From contig JADZFO010000050.1 of assembly GCA_020849855.1 (NCBI GenBank), positions 1 through 64,000 on the forward strand: DNA of 64,000 nucleotides. Reading direction: 5' to 3'. The notes under the pieces were generated by a model that searched no databases, was not told where the DNA came from, and was given only the letters and a program-made list of their open reading frames with translations. The DNA is from a bacterium. Lineage in GTDB: Bacteria; 4484-113; JAFGCY01. Below are positions 42,626 to 51,003 of the stretch, one piece after another (the stretch's first letter is position 1; every line of letters begins with the position of its first letter). Both the position numbers and the translations under genes were made by a program.

Positions 42626-43636
42626 TTACAGGCGCTCCTCTCTAAAGGGCGTCTTCATGTCTCCAATAAAGACCAGGACCTTGGCCGGGCCCTCGACATC
42701 AATGCTGCGCTGCAGCAGGTCGCCCGGCATGTGGGTGTTCTCGTAGTCCACCTTCTCGCCCAGCTTGTCATAGACCTTGATCTTCACCTGCTGCTCCGGC
42801 GGGCCCAGCGGCACGGTGAGGGACAGGGTCAGTCGCCGCACGGGCAGCAGCATGAGCTGCGCCGGGATGCCTACCTTCAGCTCCACCCGGCTGCCCAGGC
42901 GCACCATCCTGCCGGCTTCAAGGTTCTGCTCCACGACTGTGCCGGGCTGCACGGCGTCGTTGACGACATACTCCACCAGGCTGAGGTGCAGGTTGGCGTC
43001 GGGGGCGGCCAGCAGGGACTCGGCGTCCTTCAGCAGCATGCCGCTGAGCTGGGGCATGCTGATCTCCGGCAGGTTGGAGCTGGCGGTCACATACAGGTCG
43101 ACCGCGGCGGGCGAGCCGAACTCCGTGCCGGAAACGGGGTTCTGGTTCACGATCAGGCCGTCGGCGCCCTCGGGGTCGTAAAGCTTGGTCACCGTGCCCA
43201 GGATCAGGCCGGCGCGGCTCAGCACCTCGGTGACTTCCGTAAGCTGCATGCCGCGCAGCTCCGGCACAATGAAGCGCGCCGGACCGAGGCTGATATAGAT
43301 CGTCACCGGTTTGCCGGGCCGCACCCGCTCCCCGGCCGCGGGGTCCTGGCGGAAGACATGCCCCTTGGGGACAGTGTCGTGGTTCTCCCGGATCGGCTCC
43401 AGGGGCTTTAGCCTGGCCCCCTCCAGCAGCTTGCTGGCGGCCGTTTCCTCCAGGCCTTCAACCTTTGGAACCACTGTTACATTGCCGCGGCTGGCGCGCA
43501 GGTCACCGGTATAGGCGCTGATCAGGCGCCAGCCGAGATAGATCACCACCCCGGCCAGCAGCACCGCGACGACCGCGACGGTGATGCCCGCTGCCGGGCT
43601 GCCTTTCCGGCGCGGCTGTTTGCGGCCCAAGGACAT
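42626..43636 (-). CDS. Membrane-anchored PASTA-domain protein without kinase
   Basis: 336 residues: basic N-terminus, one TM helix (about 18-38), then three PASTA repeats (VPKVEGLEETAASKLLEGARL; VPELRGMQLTEVTEVLSRAGL; MPQLSGMLLKDAESLLAAPD) and a C-terminal beta-rich segment. PASTA domains bind muropeptides or beta-lactams and usually sit on Ser/Thr kinases or penicillin-binding proteins; neither catalytic domain is present. TAGAAT (43650-43645) is 8 bases before the ATG. A TTG at 43657 is in frame but lies upstream of that box. Confidence 0.85.
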   Translation of the reverse strand: MSLGRKQPRRKGSPAAGITVAVVAVLLAGVVIYLGWRLISAYTGDLRASRGNVTVVPKVEGLEETAASKLLEGARLKPLEPIRENHDTVPKGHVFRQDPAAGERVRPGKPVTIYISLGPARFIVPELRGMQLTEVTEVLSRAGLILGTVTKLYDPEGADGLIVNQNPVSGTEFGSPAAVDLYVTASSNLPEISMPQLSGMLLKDAESLLAAPDANLHLSLVEYVVNDAVQPGTVVEQNLEAGRMVRLGSRVELKVGIPAQLMLLPVRRLTLSLTVPLGPPEQQVKIKVYDKLGEKVDYENTHMPGDLLQRSIDVEGPAKVLVFIGDMKTPFREERL

Positions 43637-43644
43637 GCGGCCAG

Positions 43645-43650
43645 ATTCTA
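43645..43650 (-). promoter_or_regulatory. -10 box of the PASTA gene
   Basis: TAGAAT on the minus strand, 8 bases before the ATG at 43636. Confidence 0.4.
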
Positions 43651-43682
43651 GGCTCAACCTGTCGGCTTAGCAAGCCGCGGGC

Positions 43683-45824
43683 TTACTGGCCGCCTTCAAC
43701 CGGGGGGACATCGCCGGCCGGCGGCGGCGTGGCCGGCGGGATTTCAACCGGCGCGCCATCAGCGCCGGGGATCGGCGTGCCGTCCGGCATGACCGGGGCG
43801 GCGTTCTCCTGGCGGGCCTGGGCCTGCTCGATCATCTCCTGCAGCTGCTTCTGGCGGAACTCGGCCAGCTTGTCGGCGACCATGTCGATCTTGGCCTGGT
43901 CGTCAAAGACCTCGTAGGCCTTCTGGATCATCTCCCAGGTCGGGCCCTCTTCCTGGCGGGCATACTTGATCGCCAGGTCCAGCTGCTTGTAGGACTCTTC
44001 CTTCTTGTCCTGCCAGGCCAGGTTCAGGCCGCGCATGGCATAGGCATCGGCGTTGTAGTTGTCCTTCTCGACCACCTGGGCCAGCGCGGTTTCCATCAGC
44101 TCGCGGGCCTTCTCACGCTCGATGGGCTGCAGCTTGAGCATCTCCTCATCTTCGAGCCATTCGTTATAGGTCTTGGCGATGAGGTAGTGCGGCAGGGAGG
44201 AGGAAGTCGCACCCTCGCTCTGGGCCGCCATTTCCAGCAGGCCGATGGCCAGGGCATAGACCGGCGTATCGGCCAGGTTGTAGACCTCCGGGGTCGGGGC
44301 GCTGCCGGCATCCGCGGAGATGTCGGCCTGCGGGATGTCCACCTTGGCGGCGGCTTCGGCCTCCGCATCGGCGGCGGCATCGTCCGCTGCCGCGCTATCG
44401 CCCTCGGCAGCAGTCTCGCCCTCGGCGGCCGCAGTCTCTGCGGCGGCATCCTCCGCGGCGGTATCAGTCTCAGCGGCCGCGTCAGCATCCTCAGTCTCGG
44501 CGCCCTCAGGCTTGAGCAGACCGGGCTCGGTCTCGGCCTGGCCGGCCTGGCGCTTGTCCTTGATCAGCTGGAAGTCGTAGCCCGTGCCGATGGCCGCGCG
44601 CTTGGCGATCTCCTCAAGCTGCTCGGGCGTGGCTTCAGCCGGCGGCTGCAGCTTGGCCTCATTCAGCGCCTGGTTGGCCAGGACATAGAGGTTGTTGAAC
44701 TCGTACTTCGCGCTGTCCTTAAGCTTGTTGATCTCTTCGCCGAACTTGTCCGGGGCGCTGGTGCGCAGCATGATCTGCCGCGCCGCCACCTGGTCATAGC
44801 GCTCCTTGATCTCCTCATCCGTCGGCGTGTAGTTGGCGTCCTCCGGATGCTCCTTCTTGATCTGCTCGATCAGGTTCGGCTTTTCCTTCTCAAAGTCGGG
44901 GCCTTCGGCCTTCTTGCGGTCGTAGACCTCATAGCGGACAAAGCCCGCCGGGATATCGACCCACTCGCTGATCTGGCCCACCGGCGTGTCGAAGAGGGCC
45001 TTGCGCTGGGCCTCGTAATACTCGGCATCCTTCTGCAGCAGGCCCGCGCCGATCCAGCCCATCTCGCCGCCTTCGGCCTTGCGGTCGTCGTCGCTGTACT
45101 CCTTGGCCAGGTCGGCGAACTTCTTGCCTTCCTTGAGCTTGGTGTCGACTTCCGCCTTCTTGCCCTCCATTTCCTTCTTGAGGGCGGCGTCGGCTTCGTC
45201 CTGGATCTTCTTGCGCGTGTTCTCGACCATCAGGTTGCGCCGGGCTTCCACCTCCCACTGCTGGGGGGTCATGCCGCTGGCCTGCAGGAAGGCGGCGAAG
45301 GCAGCCTTCTGCTGCTTGCGGGCCTCCAGCTTGCCTAGGGCGTCGCTCAGCACATTACCCTTGGACTCGCCCGCATTCTTCATGTAGGCGGCCGCGGCGT
45401 CAGTCCGGGCCTTCTCAAGGTCGGCGGCGCTGACCTCGACCTTCAGCTCCTCAGCCTTAGCCAGAATCAGTTCCTGCTCGCCGAGATACTGAGCGGTATA
45501 GCCATAGGCGTCCAGGGCAATATCGGCCTGGCTGCCGGGCATTCTCGACCCGGAGAGGATCATCTCGTAGGTCTCATTGAACTGCTCAGCCGAGACCTTG
45601 CGGCCATTGACCTTCAGCGCGGTATCCGCCCAGTCGCCGCTGGTGATCAGCAGGGGGGAACCGGCCGCGCTGCCGTCCGGCACGTCCTGCTGGCCCTGGC
45701 GGTTGCCAATGGCGCTGCTGAAGCCGCCAACGGTCAGGCCGTAGGCGAGGCTGATGACAAAGATTCCCAGAAAAATCGCAAGGAACCATGCGCCCTTGCG
45801 CCGGATGAGTTCCATGAAAGTCAT
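43683..45824 (-). CDS. SurA/PpiD-like periplasmic folding factor with a PpiC rotamase domain
   Basis: 713 residues. A cytoplasmic MTFMELIRRKG start and one TM helix (about 12-33) anchor it, as in PpiD. A SurA-type chaperone region runs from about 65 to 230, then a parvulin domain (KFADLAKEYSDDDRKAEGGE, MGWIGAGLL). About residues 440-505 are an Ala/Glu/Asp-rich low-complexity stretch, probably flexible. The C-terminal part has TPR-like helices (AMRGLNLAWQDKKEESYKQL). GAGGGG lies 9 bases before the chosen ATG; the frame is open to 45893. Expected to assist folding of exported proteins, of which this window has many. Confidence 0.85.
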   Translation of the reverse strand: MTFMELIRRKGAWFLAIFLGIFVISLAYGLTVGGFSSAIGNRQGQQDVPDGSAAGSPLLITSGDWADTALKVNGRKVSAEQFNETYEMILSGSRMPGSQADIALDAYGYTAQYLGEQELILAKAEELKVEVSAADLEKARTDAAAAYMKNAGESKGNVLSDALGKLEARKQQKAAFAAFLQASGMTPQQWEVEARRNLMVENTRKKIQDEADAALKKEMEGKKAEVDTKLKEGKKFADLAKEYSDDDRKAEGGEMGWIGAGLLQKDAEYYEAQRKALFDTPVGQISEWVDIPAGFVRYEVYDRKKAEGPDFEKEKPNLIEQIKKEHPEDANYTPTDEEIKERYDQVAARQIMLRTSAPDKFGEEINKLKDSAKYEFNNLYVLANQALNEAKLQPPAEATPEQLEEIAKRAAIGTGYDFQLIKDKRQAGQAETEPGLLKPEGAETEDADAAAETDTAAEDAAAETAAAEGETAAEGDSAAADDAAADAEAEAAAKVDIPQADISADAGSAPTPEVYNLADTPVYALAIGLLEMAAQSEGATSSSLPHYLIAKTYNEWLEDEEMLKLQPIEREKARELMETALAQVVEKDNYNADAYAMRGLNLAWQDKKEESYKQLDLAIKYARQEEGPTWEMIQKAYEVFDDQAKIDMVADKLAEFRQKQLQEMIEQAQARQENAAPVMPDGTPIPGADGAPVEIPPATPPPAGDVPPVEGGQ

Positions 45825-45920
45825 TGTTGAGACCCCTCGATGCCGAAGCCGGTAGCCGGCAGATGGCGAGCGAAGATTATAACAAGGTGTCAAGACAGAT
45901 GCAGGCGGGGATTTTCATGT

Positions 45921-47279
45921 TCAGAGCGAGCCGCTGGAAGGTTCTTCCGGCGCAGCCGCCGGGCCCGCCTGGGGCAGCTCATGCAGGCGGCGGCTGGAGC
46001 TGCCCAGGCTGTCCAGCGCGGCCTTGACCCGCTGCTCCAGCTCGGCCGTCAGGGCGGCCAGGGCCCCGCGCTTGTCGCTGCAGTACTGGGCGTAATAGTC
46101 CCGCAGGTCCAGCAGGCTCCCCGCCTTGACCCTGGCGACCCGCGGCCCCCAGAGGCGCTGGCGGCGGAAGACCTCCAGCTCCAGGCGGCCCAGGGTGTCC
46201 AGATAGCGCTCGGGGCTGGGCAGGCGGCCCACATAATCGCCCTGCACGGCGATGAAGTGCATCACGCGCCAGAGCTCATGGGTCAGGCGCTCGGCCTCGT
46301 CCTGCTGGGCCTGGCTGAGACGGCCGGCATAGCCGCCTTCCTCGCTGCCGGCGGTGATCACGTTGTCGATGGCGTTGAAGAGGGCCCGGATGCGGTCGCG
46401 CAGCGGCTCGGCGGGGTTCTGCCTGACCCCCAGGCTGTCGGCGATGCGGCCGAGGATCTTCTCGCGCAGGGCGGCGATGCGGGCCTCGATGCCGCTGTCC
46501 GCCGCCGGCTTCAGGCCATAGCGCTTCTCATTCCCCGCCACCACGCACTCGCCGATCGCCATCAGGCGGGCATAGCGAGCGTCCAGCTGCGGCCGGGCCT
46601 GCTGCGCATCCGTGCGGCTGATCCCCAGCTGGCGCTCCAGGCGCGCCAGCGAGGCTTCGATCTCGGCGCTCATGTCCTTGCCATAGAAGTACTTGACCGC
46701 CAGGGGGATGAAGTAAAGCGGCGGCAGCTTGTCCGCGCCCTGCTGCTTTGCCAGGTCGTCCAGCGCCCAGAAGGCCATCTGGGCCGCCCCCTGCTGGAAG
46801 GGCAGCAGCACATCGTTCTGCCAGCAGACCTCGCCCTCGGGGAAGAGCACCAGAAAGCGCTCGCCGCGCACCAGCAGCTCGCGGGTCATCTTCAGCGCCT
46901 CGCGGTCCATGGTGCCGCGGGCCACGCTGTAGGCCCCCATGCTCTGCAGGAACCAGGGGCGGATCAGCGCCGGCGGTTCCAGGAAGACTTCCTTGGCGCA
47001 GAGATAGTTGAATTCCATGTCCAGCTGGCGCGAAAGATCAAAAAGCACCAGGGGTTCCCAGCTTGGATGGTTGGGGGTCAGCACCGCGCGCTGGCCGCGC
47101 AGGCCGCGGATCAGCTCCAGGCTTTCGGCCTCAACTTCCACCGCGCTGACCCGCAGCATGTCCCAGAGGAAGCGGCCCGAGAAGCGCTTGGCCAGCCGGA
47201 TCAGTCCCGGCCGCGGGCGCGGAGGCAGGAAGCGGTAGGGCTTCCCGCGGGCAGGCACATTCTCGTAGTAGTCCGGCAC
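45921..47279 (-). CDS. PlsC-like acyltransferase
   Basis: 452 residues. The acyltransferase block has TPNHPSWEPL, where the usual NHx4D Asp is replaced by Glu, and LVLFPEGEVCWQND with the FPEG phosphate-binding motif. The family esterifies glycerol phosphate or related acceptors. The C-terminal half (about 200-430) is helical, charged and not recognised. GTG start with TACAAT (47291-47286) 6 bases upstream. Confidence 0.82.
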   Translation of the reverse strand: MPDYYENVPARGKPYRFLPPRPRPGLIRLAKRFSGRFLWDMLRVSAVEVEAESLELIRGLRGQRAVLTPNHPSWEPLVLFDLSRQLDMEFNYLCAKEVFLEPPALIRPWFLQSMGAYSVARGTMDREALKMTRELLVRGERFLVLFPEGEVCWQNDVLLPFQQGAAQMAFWALDDLAKQQGADKLPPLYFIPLAVKYFYGKDMSAEIEASLARLERQLGISRTDAQQARPQLDARYARLMAIGECVVAGNEKRYGLKPAADSGIEARIAALREKILGRIADSLGVRQNPAEPLRDRIRALFNAIDNVITAGSEEGGYAGRLSQAQQDEAERLTHELWRVMHFIAVQGDYVGRLPSPERYLDTLGRLELEVFRRQRLWGPRVARVKAGSLLDLRDYYAQYCSDKRGALAALTAELEQRVKAALDSLGSSSRRLHELPQAGPAAAPEEPSSGSL

Positions 47280-47285
47280 AGGCAG

Positions 47286-47291
47286 ATTGTA
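47286..47291 (-). promoter_or_regulatory. -10 box of the acyltransferase gene
   Basis: TACAAT on the minus strand, 6 bases before the GTG at 47279. Confidence 0.45.
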
Positions 47292-47325
47292 GGACAGCAG
47301 CCGCGGGCGCAGCCCGCCAGGCGGC

Positions 47326-49539
47326 CTATTCGTAGCGCACGGCGACCAGGCTCTGCTCGGCCAGGCTGCGGTAGACCAGCAGCGGCGTACCGGCCGGCGT
47401 GCGCAGCATGCGGCAGTACTCGGAGATCTCTTCGCTCACGTCTATGGCCATCGGCGCGTGCCAGGAACTGGCCAGGTTATCGGCTGCGTGCTGCAGATAC
47501 AGCCGCGGCGGGCCATCCCAGGCATCGGCCTTGGTGAAGGCCACCAGCGGGCGGTTTTCAAACACAACGACATCAAAGGACTTGCCCGCCCCGCTGCTGT
47601 TGTCGAGGTTCTGCGCCGGGCCCCAGACATCTGAGTTGCTGAACCCGCGCCTGAAGAAGAGGCCGTCCAGGGGGTGCCAGCGGTCTGCGGCCACAAGGTA
47701 GTCGTCATTGCCGGAATGGGCCACTGCGATGTAGAAGCTGTAAATGTCCAGAAGCCGCTCGGGCTGGCTGAAGCTGCTGCCCTGGACATCCTCTGCTTTG
47801 CAGACAAAGGTCCCCAGATCCTGCACAAGGCCCTTGTATCCCCGGGCGCCAAAGTAAAGTTTCGGCGGCCCGCCGGAGACCGAGTCCAGCCGGGGCAGAC
47901 CGAGGCTGAGTTCGGAGGGCACAGTGGCGGCGATGCTGCCGCTGGCCCAGACCGTGCCCAGGGCATCCAGGGAGCGGAAGTAGTAAATGTTGCCGTTCTG
48001 GTGCGCGCAGGCCACTGCGGGCTTGCCCCCGATCACGGCCAGATTGCCGATCTGGCTGAGGCCGCTTTCGATAAGCACGGAATCGGCCCAGGCGGCCCCA
48101 TCCGCGTCCTCGGCCCGCATGTAGCGTGCCTGACCCGGGGCCTTGTAGGCACAGGCCGGGTTGCCCTCCACCTCTGCTAGGCGCGGGTCATAGACGCTGT
48201 GCCCCGGCATGACTTCAACCGGGCTCAGGAAGCCGGCCCCGTTCTCACTGCCTGCGCGGAAATACAGCAGGGCCTGCTGGCCATCCTGGCTGGCCGCCAG
48301 CGCCGGCAGGCCGCCCTGCAGGCCGATGTTCGCCAGCGAGAAATCCGCGTTCGCGTTGTTGCTGCCCGTGATGAGTTCCTTGCGGAAGCCCTGCAGCACT
48401 TCAACATCCAGCTGCGCTGTGGCCGTAAAGCCCTCCACATCACTGACCCTGACCCTGAGCGTATTCATGCCCGCCAGGCCCAGCGTCACGCTGGCCTGCG
48501 GCTGCTGGCCCGTGTGAAGCTCAAACTCGCCGTCGCCGTCCAGGTCCCAGCTGTACTCCAGGGGGTCTTCGGTGTCGAAGTCCGAGCTGGCGCTGGCGTC
48601 CAGCTCCACCTTCAGCGGGGCGTTGCCGCTGCTGACATCCGCCTGCAGGAAGGCTGAGGGGCCAGTATTGCCGAAGGGATAGACGGTCACTGTCGTGCTG
48701 GCCTGCAGGCTGCCGCCCTCTTCAAGGTTGTAGCGCACCGCAGGCTCATACACGCCCGGTGTGCTGTAGAGCGCGGGCATGATGCTGGTGTTCGCGGCGA
48801 TGAGCTCGAAGGTCCCGTCACCATCCAGGTCCCAGTCGATGCTGCTGGACGTAAGGCCATACAGGTAGGCCGCTGCGCTCAGCGTGGTCTCAAGCTCGAT
48901 GCTGTCGCTGGCCGGTGTGGCCTGCAGAGTCACTGTGCTTGGATTGTCGCCAAGCAGCAGATAGCGCAGCGAGCAGGGCGGTCCATCCTGCAGCAGCACA
49001 ATGACATACAGGCAGCCGTCGGGGGCGACATAGTCGGCGTGGCCAGCGCTGATATCCAGGCTGGCGCCTGCCGCAGGGCCGGGGTGCCAGTCCCAGCGGT
49101 TCAGGCTGAAATTGGCCAGGGCGACCCAGAACTGCCCCGTCTGCGGCGGCGGGCTGAGCCAGTCAAAGTAGATCGTGTCGCTGCCATTCACTGCTCCGCG
49201 GTTGAAGAACTCGTAGCAGGCATAGGCCGGCCCCGGGCTGACGCTCCCGGGGCTGAAGACCGCGAAGCTGGAGTTCATTGAATCGACGTTCTGCTTGGGC
49301 ACCACGCCATAAGGGCTTGAAGCCGGGTGGAAGAACTGGTAGTTGATGGTTGAGGCCTCCCGCGTCAGGCTGGCCGGCGCCGGCAGGCGCGGAAGCGTCG
49401 GCCTCTGCCCCTGGGGCGCCGGGTCGGCGGCATCCTGCGGCTGCAGCGCGCTGCCGCGGCAGCCGCTGAGGATCGCCAGCAGCAGCGAAGCTGAGAACAG
49501 CAGGACAAATAGAGCAGCAGGGCGGCGGGTGCGCATCAT
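47326..49539 (-). CDS. Lipoprotein: shared N-terminal domain, two PKD-like domains, BNR-like propeller
   Basis: 737 residues. Lipobox ILSGC (Cys27). Shared domain at about 85-205, signature FWVALANFSLNRWDW (137-151). PKD-like domains follow at about 210-290 and 292-380 (WDLDGDGTFEL; SWDLDGDGEFEL). The C-terminal ~350 residues form propeller-like repeats (GKPAVACAHQNGNIYYFRS; RPLVAFTKADAWDGPPRLY). GAGGT lies 4 bases before the first of two ATGs. No catalytic residues recognised; likely binding or structural. Confidence 0.8.
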   Translation of the reverse strand: MMRTRRPAALFVLLFSASLLLAILSGCRGSALQPQDAADPAPQGQRPTLPRLPAPASLTREASTINYQFFHPASSPYGVVPKQNVDSMNSSFAVFSPGSVSPGPAYACYEFFNRGAVNGSDTIYFDWLSPPPQTGQFWVALANFSLNRWDWHPGPAAGASLDISAGHADYVAPDGCLYVIVLLQDGPPCSLRYLLLGDNPSTVTLQATPASDSIELETTLSAAAYLYGLTSSSIDWDLDGDGTFELIAANTSIMPALYSTPGVYEPAVRYNLEEGGSLQASTTVTVYPFGNTGPSAFLQADVSSGNAPLKVELDASASSDFDTEDPLEYSWDLDGDGEFELHTGQQPQASVTLGLAGMNTLRVRVSDVEGFTATAQLDVEVLQGFRKELITGSNNANADFSLANIGLQGGLPALAASQDGQQALLYFRAGSENGAGFLSPVEVMPGHSVYDPRLAEVEGNPACAYKAPGQARYMRAEDADGAAWADSVLIESGLSQIGNLAVIGGKPAVACAHQNGNIYYFRSLDALGTVWASGSIAATVPSELSLGLPRLDSVSGGPPKLYFGARGYKGLVQDLGTFVCKAEDVQGSSFSQPERLLDIYSFYIAVAHSGNDDYLVAADRWHPLDGLFFRRGFSNSDVWGPAQNLDNSSGAGKSFDVVVFENRPLVAFTKADAWDGPPRLYLQHAADNLASSWHAPMAIDVSEEISEYCRMLRTPAGTPLLVYRSLAEQSLVAVRYE

Positions 49540-49700
49540 TAGACCTCACTGGCTGGCCACGCTGGGCCGGGCTGTATCTGCGGCAGCAGCAAAGGGACAG
49601 GGATTCACGCTGCCTGGAGGTTATACGCACAAATGCCTGCCTGCGCCATCATCATTGGGTATCACTCAGGCCGGAGGCCAGGCGGTAGCGGATGCCCAGC

Positions 49701-50918
49701 CTACTCGTAACGCAGGCAGTCGATGGGCTTGAGCTGTGCCGCGTGGGCCGCGGGGTAGAGGCCAAAGAGCAGGCCGACTATCAGGCTGAAGGCCGAGGCC
49801 ATCAGCACCGTCTGCGGGGCCACGAAGGTCTTCCACTGCACCATGGCGCAGAAGGTCGCCGTGGCCGCGATGCCAAGGCCGGTGCCAAGGATTGCCCCAA
49901 AGACCGACTGCAGGATAGCCTCGGTCAGGAACTGGCGCCAGATGTCGCGGCGCCTGGCCCCCAGCGCCCGGCGCACGCCGATCTCGCGGGTGCGCTCGAT
50001 GATCTGCATCAGCATGACGTTCATAATGCCGATGCCGGCCACGATCAGGGCCACCGAGCCCACGCCGTAAAGCAGGTAGTTGAAGACCTTGAGCATGGAG
50101 GCCACGATCTTGGTCAGCTGCTCGACGGTGGTCACCGTGAAGTCCGAGGGTTCGCCCTTGCCAAGGCCGGCCACCTTGCGCAGCTCGCGGATCACCGCCT
50201 TGCGCGTGACTGAAGGCTCTGTGCCTTTGGCGGCGCGGATCAGCAGGCTGGAGCTGCCATCCAGCTTGTACAGCTCGCGGGCGGTGGTGATGGGGAGGAA
50301 GACGCGGTTGTCGATGGTCTCAAAGCCCATCATGCCCTTCTCCACCATGATGCCGATGACGGTGAACTTGCGGCCCTTGACCACGATCTCCTTGCCCATC
50401 GGGTCCTCGCCGTCCGGAAAGAGCAGGCCCGGCACCTGTGAGCCGATGCAGCACAGGTCCGCCCCCTGGCGCGTCTCCTCCACGGTGAAGAAGCGGCCGC
50501 GCTCCATGGCGTGCCCGCGCACCGAAAGGTATTCCCCCGACACGCCCTGGATGGTGGTAAAGACCCGCTGCGCGCCGTGGCCCATGTGCCCCGGCATCAT
50601 CAGCACGCTGGCCACCGCGTCCACCTCCGGCAGCGTGCGGGCGGCCTCTTCATAGCCAGCCGGCAGCCAGGCGTTGGCGTTGGAGCGCTGCATGCCGTCG
50701 CCGGTGTCCACGAAGGGGAAGACGAAGACCGTGTCGCTGCCGGCGTCGCGCAGGTTGCCCGAGGCCTGGTAGTCCCCGCTCTGGGTCACGGAGATCAGGG
50801 CGATGATGTTCGCCACGCCGATCGCCACGCCCAGCACACCCAGCAGGCTGTTGATGCCCAGAGCCGAGCCGCGGCCGGGCGGCAGCATGTCCTGCAGGCG
50901 GGAGAGGAGGCTCTTCAA
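49701..50918 (-). CDS. FtsX/MacB-type ABC transporter permease
   Basis: 405 residues. One N-terminal TM helix (about 20-45), a large periplasmic MacB-PCD-like domain (50-270), then three TM helices with the FtsX signatures MQIIERTREIGVRRALGARR, FLTEAILQSVFGAILGTGLG and a final AAHAAQLKPIDCLRYE. Such permeases move lipoproteins, peptides or act mechanically. No ATPase gene lies beside it, so its partner must be elsewhere. TTG start with TATAGT (50932-50927) 8 bases upstream; divergent from the Clp-like gene. Confidence 0.87.
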   Translation of the reverse strand: MKSLLSRLQDMLPPGRGSALGINSLLGVLGVAIGVANIIALISVTQSGDYQASGNLRDAGSDTVFVFPFVDTGDGMQRSNANAWLPAGYEEAARTLPEVDAVASVLMMPGHMGHGAQRVFTTIQGVSGEYLSVRGHAMERGRFFTVEETRQGADLCCIGSQVPGLLFPDGEDPMGKEIVVKGRKFTVIGIMVEKGMMGFETIDNRVFLPITTARELYKLDGSSSLLIRAAKGTEPSVTRKAVIRELRKVAGLGKGEPSDFTVTTVEQLTKIVASMLKVFNYLLYGVGSVALIVAGIGIMNVMLMQIIERTREIGVRRALGARRRDIWRQFLTEAILQSVFGAILGTGLGIAATATFCAMVQWKTFVAPQTVLMASAFSLIVGLLFGLYPAAHAAQLKPIDCLRYE

Positions 50919-50926
50919 GGCAGCCT

Positions 50927-50932
50927 ACTATA
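50927..50932 (-). promoter_or_regulatory. -10 box of the ABC permease gene
   Basis: TATAGT on the minus strand, 8 bases before the TTG at 50918. Confidence 0.4.
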
Positions 50933-50967
50933 GCCCCGGTGCTGCCCAGAACCAAGCTCTGCGCTGC

Positions 50968-50973
50968 TATGAT
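50968..50973 (+). promoter_or_regulatory. Possible -10 box of the Clp-like gene
   Basis: TATGAT in the 85-base divergent space, 30 bases before the ATG at 51004. Confidence 0.35.
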
Positions 50974-51003
50974 TGCAGCGATCTCTGTGGCAGAAGGCGA
51001 TTG

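Noticed and set aside
44338-44515. Ala/Glu-coding low-complexity stretch in the PpiC-like gene as a repeat element
   Set aside because: It lacks the period-7 structure and inverted partner; it looks like ordinary compositional bias in a disordered linker.
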